27,600 nucleotides of DNA from JAAYWY01 sp050945275. Lineage in GTDB: Bacteria > Bacillota > DTU030 > DUMP01. The stretch spans positions 1 through 27,600 of the forward strand of contig JBMNSQ010000009.1 in the NCBI GenBank assembly GCA_050945275.1, read 5' to 3'. Made by a program: the position numbers and the translations under genes. Each line of letters starts with the position of its first letter. Positions within the stretch are counted from its first letter, which is position 1. This document shows positions 22,998-27,600 of the stretch, one piece after another. The notes under the pieces are model-generated. The model was not told the DNA's origin. It did no database searches and saw only the letters and a program-made list of their open reading frames with translations.

Positions 22998-23124
22998 CTT
23001 GTATGGTCCCAAAATATACCCCACTTGGAAGGAAAATCATTCATTGGGGCAGAATACTGTTCTAGAAGGGACTAACTTAGTTCTTAGGTATAAGAAGTAA
23101 TCGGTTATTGGGGGGTAGGGGCTC

Positions 23125-23706
23125 ATGTTGGTAAGTGTAATTTTATCTTACCTTCTGGGGTCTGTTCCCAGCGGGGTAATCGCCGGTAAGGTAAAGGGTA
23201 AGAATATTAGGCGTCTCGGTAGCGGGAATATCGGTACGGCCAATGCAGCTCGTGTTTTGGGGATGCCGATGGCTCTAGCCGTGCTATTTAGCGATGCACT
23301 GAAAGGTTTTTTGGCAGTATACTTAGGGTGGTGGTTGGGAGGAACATCAACCGCTGCTGTGCTGGCGGCGATAGCAGCTATTTGTGGCCACAACTGGTCG
23401 CTGTTTTTAGGCTTCAAGGGTGGTAAAGGGGTGGCTACATCTTTTGGTGCTTGCCTGGCTTTGTCGCCAGCATGGGCTTTGTCGTTGGCTGCTATTTGGG
23501 CAGTAGTGGTGGCGGTTACTCGTTATTCATCTGTCGGGTCACTTCTAGCGGCGGGTGCAGCACCGATTATTGCTGTTGTTTTACGTCTTGGATGGAGCGT
23601 ATTTTTCTTTGGCTTAGTTGGTGGCATCTTGGTGATTTATCGACACCAGGGGAACATCAAGCGTTTAAGGTCAGGTACGGAACTGCGAATAGGGGATCGT
23701 TTCTAA
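23125..23706 (+). CDS. plsY: Glycerol-3-phosphate acyltransferase PlsY
   Basis: This 193-residue integral membrane protein has about five helices. PlsY transfers an acyl group from acyl-phosphate (made by PlsX) to glycerol-3-phosphate, the first step of phospholipid synthesis. The three conserved cytoplasmic motifs are present: SVPSGVIAGKVKGKNIRRLGSG near 13-34 leading into NIGTANAARVLG, GHNWSLFLGFKGGKGVATSFG (about 88-108), and RHQGNIKRLRSGTE (about 173-186). ATG at 23125 follows a G-rich but imperfect ribosome site (GGGGGGTAGGGG). It is 23 bases upstream of glpP and very likely co-transcribed, which links lipid synthesis to a glycerol-3-phosphate-sensing regulator. Confidence 0.97.
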   Translation: MLVSVILSYLLGSVPSGVIAGKVKGKNIRRLGSGNIGTANAARVLGMPMALAVLFSDALKGFLAVYLGWWLGGTSTAAVLAAIAAICGHNWSLFLGFKGGKGVATSFGACLALSPAWALSLAAIWAVVVAVTRYSSVGSLLAAGAAPIIAVVLRLGWSVFFFGLVGGILVIYRHQGNIKRLRSGTELRIGDRF

Positions 23707-23729
23707 ACCATGGATTTGGGGATAGCATT

Positions 23730-24335
23730 ATGGATTTAACAGACTATATTGAGACTAACCCTATAATTGCGGCGGTGCGCAACATGGGCGATTTGAAATC
23801 TGCCTTATTATCCACAGTACGGGCAGTGTTTCTTCTTACCGGAGACGTTAACATGGTGGGTGAAGCGGTGCGCCTAGCCCACCGGTCGGATAAAGGGATC
23901 TATCTTCATTTGGATTTACTAGAGGGCCTAGGCCGAGATAAGGCGGCAGTGCATTTTTTGGCTCAAGAAGTACAACCGGACGGAATTATTACCACTCGCA
24001 GCCATCTTGCTCTGGCGGCCAAGTCGGTTGGGCTATATACAATTCAACGTATCTTTATTTTGGATTCATTATCAATCAAAACCGGAGTCGCCAGTGTACA
24101 AGCTACGCAGCCGGATGCGGTGGAATGTTTACCTGGAATATTACCGTGTGTTTTTGGCGACCTGACCAAGCAGCTCGAGCTGCCTATTATTGCCGGCGGT
24201 TTGCTTGAATATCCGGATGAGATGCAAGCAGTGCTTAATGCGGGGGTTAAGGCGGTATCGGTTAGCAAAAAGAGTTTTTGGAATTTATTCCAAAATAAAG
24301 AGGAATTTTTCAAGTCGTATCGAATACCTTTGTAG
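23730..24335 (+). CDS. glpP: Glycerol-3-phosphate responsive antiterminator GlpP
   Basis: This 201-residue protein matches GlpP across its length: PIIAAVRN (11-18), GIYLHLDLLEGLGRD (56-70), DGIITTRSHLALAAK (84-98), QRIFILDSLS (106-115), ECLPGILP (132-139), IIAGGLLEYPDE (153-164) and AGVKAVSVSKKSFW (171-184). The fold is a TIM-barrel relative. In Bacillus, GlpP with glycerol-3-phosphate binds the leader mRNA of glpFK and glpD and prevents termination. ATG at 23730 follows GGGGA; the frame is open farther upstream but only as a shadow inside plsY. A hairpin leader of the right type lies just downstream (24409-24482), but the glpK gene behind it is reduced to its first 44 codons, so the usual local target is gone. 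Confidence 0.95.
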   Translation: MDLTDYIETNPIIAAVRNMGDLKSALLSTVRAVFLLTGDVNMVGEAVRLAHRSDKGIYLHLDLLEGLGRDKAAVHFLAQEVQPDGIITTRSHLALAAKSVGLYTIQRIFILDSLSIKTGVASVQATQPDAVECLPGILPCVFGDLTKQLELPIIAGGLLEYPDEMQAVLNAGVKAVSVSKKSFWNLFQNKEEFFKSYRIPL

Positions 24336-24408
24336 TGGAGGCTTGTTTACCTTCTAAATTTACGCGGCAAGTTGATTAGCCTTATTTAGCAAAAGTGAAT
24401 ATTTGGGA

Positions 24409-24482
24409 CGGAGATATGGAGAAAGTCCTATCCTTGGTTCATTGTACTAAATGGGCCTTGGGTAGGATTTTTGCTATCTCCG
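24409..24482 (+). promoter_or_regulatory. Structured glpK leader, putative GlpP antitermination site
   Basis: TCCTATCC, TT, GGTTCATT (24426-24443) pairs with AATGGGCC, TT, GGGTAGGA (24450-24467) around a six-base loop, allowing a few G-U pairs. TTTTT follows at once, as in an intrinsic terminator. Outside it, CGGAGATA (24409-24416) and TATCTCCG (24475-24482) form a further perfect 8-bp dyad. The element lies about 100 bases before the glpK fragment, where GlpP-controlled leaders are found. GlpP binding is inferred from position. Confidence 0.65.
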
Positions 24483-24578
24483 GAAAAGAGTGGGAAGGGG
24501 AGGTGGTGGTGTACCAAAATTTGTGAGTGGGTGTTTTGAGGAACAAAAAGTAAAAATTGACTAAGGGAGGTAGTAGGG

Positions 24579-24713
24579 ATGGCTAAATACATTTTGGCGC
24601 TTGACCAGGGGACTACCAGTTCGCGGGCGATTGTATTTGACCATGATGGCAATAATGTGGCTATGGTTAACAAGGAGTTTCCACAAATTTATCCTCAGCC
24701 AGGTTGGGTGTAG
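24579..24713 (+). pseudogene. glpK: glpK 5' fragment (glycerol kinase, truncated)
   Basis: ATG behind AAGGGAGG opens a 44-codon frame that is unmistakably the N-terminus of glycerol kinase: AKYILALDQGTTSSRAIVFD, the phosphate-1/ATP motif, then EFPQIYPQPGWV, where a full enzyme continues with EHDP and some 450 more residues. Here TAG follows GWV directly. Immediately past this point the DNA encodes the end of an unrelated DJ-1/PfpI protein, so the rest of glpK was lost by deletion rather than by a point mutation. The product would be a non-functional peptide. Leader, ribosome site and start codon are intact, which suggests the loss is recent. Confidence 0.93.
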
Positions 24714-24856
24714 CAGTAAAAGATGATATAGAAAACGCTGGCGCTATTTGGGTAGATCAACCGGTGGTAGTTGATGCTAATCTAGTTACTTCTCGCAGAC
24801 CAGCTGATTTATCGTATTTTTGCCGAGCGTTCATTGCTGCATTTGGGCGGGAATAG
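24710..24856 (+). pseudogene. DJ-1/PfpI family 3' fragment
   Basis: A 48-codon stretch in a different frame from the glpK fragment reads VAVKDDIENAGAIWVDQPVV, then VDANLVTSRRPADLSYFCRA and ends at TAG. It matches the C-terminal quarter of PfpI/DJ-1-type proteins (KDDxxNAG, VVVDxNLVTSRxPADLPxF). The nucleophile-elbow cysteine region that should lie upstream is absent. The reading frame begins within a few bases of where glycerol kinase similarity stops, so the deletion junction falls at about 24705-24715. Confidence 0.85.
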
Positions 24857-24860
24857 AATC

Positions 24861-25040
24861 ATGGTTGGGCTTGTAGTAGTGTCGCATTCAGCCTTATTAG
24901 CGAAAGGGACAAGATAATTGGCGAGCCAAATGGCACCTGGAGTTGCCATAGCGGCTATAGGCTATCGATGCCGCTCATCGGACAGGAATCGAAGCACCTC
25001 GTCTATGAGGGCGGCCAATGAGTTAGCTAAGAAGCGCTAG
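24861..25040 (+). pseudogene. dhaM: Degraded DhaM-like EIIA phosphocarrier
   Basis: ATG at 24861 opens VGLVVVSHSALLAKG, the N-terminus of the EIIA-Man-fold subunit DhaM of PTS-dependent dihydroxyacetone kinase, including the phosphorylatable His in SHS. An in-frame TAA at 24915 interrupts it; the same frame then continues LASQMAPGVAIAAIG, which also fits the family. After about 24960 the frame changes: AIDAAHRTGIEAP and, in a further frame, MRAANELAKKR ending at TAG 25040 look like pieces of the C-terminus. So there is one stop plus at least one internal deletion or frameshift. No ribosome site as good as its neighbours is seen. Its position next to glpK remnants suggests a former glycerol/dihydroxyacetone cluster. 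Assignment rests on about 33 residues. Confidence 0.65.
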
Positions 25041-25075
25041 ATTTGTCGTTGGGGGAAGAAGTGCGAGCGCTTCTT
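25029..25075. repeat. Alternative hairpins after the DtxR-like gene
   Basis: AAGAAGCGCT (25029-25038) and AGCGCTTCTT (25066-25075) are perfect 10-bp inverted copies. A second near-copy, AAGAAGTGC (25056-25064), can pair with the same right arm. The three-part arrangement could fold in two mutually exclusive ways. It lies just beyond the stop of the minus-strand regulator and may act as its terminator, although the T-run is poor. Confidence 0.5.
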
Positions 25076-25077
25076 GT

Positions 25078-25554
25078 TCATTCTTGACTTTGGTAGAAGG
25101 CTTGCCATTTGGCCAAGATGTTGGGGTTAGAATCGAAAAAAGTGAGTAGTCGCCTTAGTCCGGTTACTGCAGCTGGGCTAATATTATGTTCAATTTTCTC
25201 TGTATCTTCTAGGACATCTTCTAATCCCAGCAGCCGTAAGAAATCTTCTAGTATTAGGTGGCGGTTAAGTAGATAAGCCCCCCGTTTTGAACCTTTTTCA
25301 GTGAGTCGTATAATACCGTATTTTTCATAATCCAGCCAATTTCTTTCGGCTAATCGTTGTATCATATTGGATGCCGATGGCGGTTGGACATTTAAAGCGG
25401 AAGCTAGTTCTAAGACACGAGTATAGCCACTATCCTTGGACAAGCGGTAGATCATTTCCAGATAGTCTTCCATACTGGGAGTTAAGTTTTCCCAGCGCCG
25501 CGTGTTTTTTAGATGGTAACCACGGAAGGTGTAGAAATCATTTTTTTTGTCCAT
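25078..25554 (-). CDS. DtxR/MntR family metal-responsive regulator
   Basis: This 158-residue protein lacks an SH3-like third domain, so it is MntR-sized. A winged helix (about 24-85) holds TPSMEDYLEMIYRL and VQPPSASNMIQRLAERNWLDYEKYG. A helical dimerisation domain follows. All six residues equivalent to the MntR metal site can be placed: Asp30, Glu33, His99 (NRHLILEDFL), Glu119, Glu122 and His123 (EDTEKIEHN). It should therefore sense manganese or ferrous iron and bind DNA when metal-loaded. ATG at 25554 follows AAAGGGG. It lies downstream of, and in the same direction as, the split feoB genes, 101 bases on, so iron-uptake control is likely. An extension of about 20 residues precedes the usual start of the family. 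Confidence 0.9.
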   Translation of the reverse strand: MDKKNDFYTFRGYHLKNTRRWENLTPSMEDYLEMIYRLSKDSGYTRVLELASALNVQPPSASNMIQRLAERNWLDYEKYGIIRLTEKGSKRGAYLLNRHLILEDFLRLLGLEDVLEDTEKIEHNISPAAVTGLRRLLTFFDSNPNILAKWQAFYQSQE

Positions 25555-25655
25555 GATATAACCCCTTTCTACCGTCGGGGTGAGTTGTTCTTATCTTTAA
25601 AATACTCGAGGGTTCTTAGGGGCAGAACAAAAGTGCAGTATAGTAAGCTGCCGAA

Positions 25656-27035
25656 TTAAAACAGTAAGTTTAGAATGAAAAGCACAGCGGACGCTAAAGT
25701 GAGTGGCATCAGAAATGCCACAGCTGTCCACAGTTTGCTTCCTGTCTCTTTTAGAATGGTCCATAAGGTTGTGCTACAGGGAAAATGGAGAAGAGAGAAG
25801 AGCATCACTAAGACAGTTGTCTTTGCCGTCCAGCCATGGGCGACTAATAACTGCTGCAGCCCAGATAGGCTGTCGGGCCAAAGCAAGGCACCTTCTGCTA
25901 GATAGCCCATAACTATTATGGGGAGGACAATTTCGTTAGCTGGCAGGCCTAAGAAAAAGGCTAGTAGAATAATCCCATCTAGCCCGAGAAGACGAGCAAC
26001 GCCGTCTAAATGAGCAGCAGCTAGGCTGAGTAGACTTCCAGAACCAAAATTGGTGTTGGCCAGTAGCCAGGTTATTGCTCCAGCCGGAGCTGCCCAGACA
26101 ACGGCTCTCATTAGCACATGAATTGTACGGTCGAAGATGGATCGAACAATAATGCGTCCCACTTGTGGCGGCCGGTACGGAGGCAGTTCCAGTATGAAAG
26201 CGGATGGGACACCTTTTAATATGGTATGCGTCAGCAGCCAAGTTATAATAAAGGTTGCGGTGATACCGATCAGAACCATGCCTACCACAGTGAACGGGGC
26301 TAGTATGTTGGAGCCAAAGCTATGGTAAGCGCTGCTTAAGAAGATGCTGCTTAGGGCAAAGAAAGTAGGGAAGCGGCCGTTACAGGGGACGAAGGTGTTG
26401 GTTAAGATGGCCACTAATCGTTCACGGGGGGAATCGATGATCCGGCAGGCGATAACACCGGCCGCATTACAGCCAAAACCCATGCACATGGTGAGAGCTT
26501 GTTTGCCATGTCCGCCGGCTTTTTGAAACAGGCGATCCAGATTAAAAGCGACGCGGGGCAGATACCCTAGGTCTTCCAGCAAAGTAAAGAGGGGAAAAAA
26601 TATAGCCATTGGTGGGAGCATAACAGCGATTACCCAACCGGTAGAGCGATAAATACCAAGAACAAAAAACCCGTGCAGCCATAGAGGGACATTAAGCTTT
26701 ATACATAAGGTTGTGAGCACGTCTTCTCCGGCGTTAAAAAGAGTAGACAAAAGCTCCGAGGGGTAGTTTGCGCCTTCTAGCGTTATCCAAAATACCGTTG
26801 CTAAGAGCATCAGTATTACTGGGAAGCCAAATAAGGGGGAAGTAAGCATCTGATCCAGGCGTTCTTGCCAGGTGATTTTAGGGCCAGGCAGTTTCTTAAC
26901 CGAATTTTTGGCTATAGTTTGGGCTGTGTCAAAGATGCTGCGGACTATTTGATCGTGAGTGGGAGAGGGCATGCCGAGCGCCCTCTGGCGGGCTTTGTGT
27001 AAGGCGGCTTTCTGCTTAGGATTTAGCTCAGCCAT
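25656..27035 (-). CDS. feoB: FeoB membrane-domain subunit (split ferrous iron transporter)
   Basis: This 459-residue protein is the membrane half of FeoB without the GTPase. After a charged lead of about 60 residues come two Gate domains. The first has MGFGCNAAGVIACRI and FVPCNGRFPTFFAL, matching the conserved cysteine motifs of the FeoB pore; the second has FFLGLPANEIVLPIIVMGY and FPCSTTLWTILKETG. Between them lies the FeoB_C-type region with ELPPYRPPQVGRI. It should move ferrous iron across the membrane. ATG at 27035 has its own ribosome site (AAGAAGGT) and overlaps the end of the GTPase gene by 13 bases, so two coupled proteins are made. This looks like a stable split, not a frameshift. 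Confidence 0.93.
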   Translation of the reverse strand: MAELNPKQKAALHKARQRALGMPSPTHDQIVRSIFDTAQTIAKNSVKKLPGPKITWQERLDQMLTSPLFGFPVILMLLATVFWITLEGANYPSELLSTLFNAGEDVLTTLCIKLNVPLWLHGFFVLGIYRSTGWVIAVMLPPMAIFFPLFTLLEDLGYLPRVAFNLDRLFQKAGGHGKQALTMCMGFGCNAAGVIACRIIDSPRERLVAILTNTFVPCNGRFPTFFALSSIFLSSAYHSFGSNILAPFTVVGMVLIGITATFIITWLLTHTILKGVPSAFILELPPYRPPQVGRIIVRSIFDRTIHVLMRAVVWAAPAGAITWLLANTNFGSGSLLSLAAAHLDGVARLLGLDGIILLAFFLGLPANEIVLPIIVMGYLAEGALLWPDSLSGLQQLLVAHGWTAKTTVLVMLFSLLHFPCSTTLWTILKETGSKLWTAVAFLMPLTLASAVLFILNLLF

Positions 27036-27600
27036 GGGGCTACCTTCTTTGTAACATGGTTAGAAATAGATATGCTACTGGCTAACGGATCCTCTTTTCC
27101 AGCTACGAAGCGTTGTAGCAGCATATCATCTCTTTCCAGTAGTCTTAATGCCAGCCAGCGGGGAGAAAATTGTGGTGCTAGTGTTGTTAATTCGGAGGCT
27201 ATAATTTTGAGGGACGTTTCTATGTCAGTGTTGTAATAGACCGAGCGAGGAGAGGTGGCAATATGCCCGTGGGCAATGTCGAAGACGGCGTCCTTTAACA
27301 CTGACAGTCCCTCACCGGCACGAGCGATGCACGGTATAGCAGGTACCCCTAATTCAAGTGCTAACCGATCGGTATCCACGGCTAATCGTTTGCGGTGGGC
27401 TTCATCCATTAAATTTACGCACACTACGGTCCTTGGGGTAATCTCTAGTACCTGAAGTACCAGATTTAGATTACGTTCTAAGGAGCAGGCGTCAACAACT
27501 ACTACTGTAACGTCAGGGGCATTAAACAGGATAAAATCCCGTGCTACTTCTTCATCAGGCGAATTGGCGAACAGCGAGTAGGTGCCAGGCAGATCCACTA
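27023..27600 (-). CDS. feoB: FeoB GTPase-domain subunit, 5' end outside window
   Basis: The visible C-terminal 192 residues form the G-protein part of FeoB. The G3 motif DLPGTYSL is at the very edge of the window, G4 is VNLMDEA and a G5-like segment is IARAGEGLSVL. After it comes the helical spacer that normally connects to the pore (LALRLLERDD). The P-loop (G1) and switch I must lie beyond 27600. The frame ends APWLS then TAA, 13 bases inside the membrane-subunit gene. It probably gates iron entry through the separate membrane protein. No FeoA-like gene is visible, and the upstream neighbour is outside the window. Confidence 0.92.
   Translation of the reverse strand, partial: VDLPGTYSLFANSPDEEVARDFILFNAPDVTVVVVDACSLERNLNLVLQVLEITPRTVVCVNLMDEAHRKRLAVDTDRLALELGVPAIPCIARAGEGLSVLKDAVFDIAHGHIATSPRSVYYNTDIETSLKIIASELTTLAPQFSPRWLALRLLERDDMLLQRFVAGKEDPLASSISISNHVTKKVAPWLS

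Noticed and set aside
23451..23729. N-terminal extension of glpP
   Set aside because: It is an out-of-frame shadow of plsY; GlpP similarity begins at ATG 23730.
24861..25040. Intact short phosphocarrier gene
   Set aside because: An in-frame TAA at 24915 and later frame changes break it.
27023..27035. feoB split as a sequencing frameshift
   Set aside because: The second half has its own ribosome site and a charged N-terminal lead, and the short overlap is typical of coupled genes; read data could still overturn this.

Overview
The window looks like chromosome from an anaerobic, low-to-mid-GC Firmicute, most likely a Clostridia-type organism and possibly a thermophile. The grounds are strong AGGAGG-type ribosome sites with frequent TTG and GTG starts, sigma-A-type promoters, a perfect CIRCE/HrcA operator before groESL, an FMN riboswitch before a RibU-type ECF transporter, a GlpP antiterminator protein, the PlsY acyltransferase and a TAXI-type TRAP system. 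No tRNA or rRNA gene and no complete insertion sequence was seen. The genus was not identified.

Layout. 1-860: the trailer end of a CRISPR array on the + strand, with repeats that decay step by step; no cas gene is in view. 1000-2200: an unannotated 56-codon gene with its own promoter and terminator, then a GntR/FCD regulator whose promoter carries an operator-like dyad. 2360-5938: a giant glycosyltransferase plus GH130 fusion. 5995-6810 (minus): ribU under an FMN riboswitch. 6974-9100: two membrane-anchored proteins, JAMM protease-TM-LysM and TM-NTF2-like-amidase. 9243-10990: a glycolytic pair, cupin-type phosphoglucose isomerase and 6-phosphofructokinase. 11058-11876 (minus): a duplicated DUF2935 protein. 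12010-13668: a TGS-domain nucleoside kinase. 13689-15756: groES-groEL. 15872-18442: an aspartate/glutamate racemase-like protein, endonuclease IV and a putative metal/arsenic exporter. 18555-21670 (minus): TRAP-TAXI permease and binding lipoprotein, divergent from a D-2-hydroxyacid dehydrogenase (22038-22955). 23125-24335: plsY-glpP. 24409-25040: a gene graveyard. 25078-27600 (minus): an MntR/DtxR-like regulator and a FeoB transporter encoded as two overlapping genes.

The most informative stretch is 23125-25040. An intact GlpP gene sits beside plsY, another user of glycerol-3-phosphate. It is followed by a well-formed terminator-type leader, and that leader now drives only the first 44 codons of glycerol kinase. 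These codons are fused to the last ~48 codons of a DJ-1/PfpI protein and followed by a broken DhaM-like phosphocarrier. This reads as recent collapse of a glycerol/dihydroxyacetone locus that left its regulator orphaned.

Other points worth following: GTATAC-centred sites shared by the small gene, the gntR promoter and the TRAP/dehydrogenase intergenic region; the JAMM-LysM and amidase pair; the GT-GH130 fusion; and a cupin isomerase in which a usual metal-ligand histidine is asparagine.
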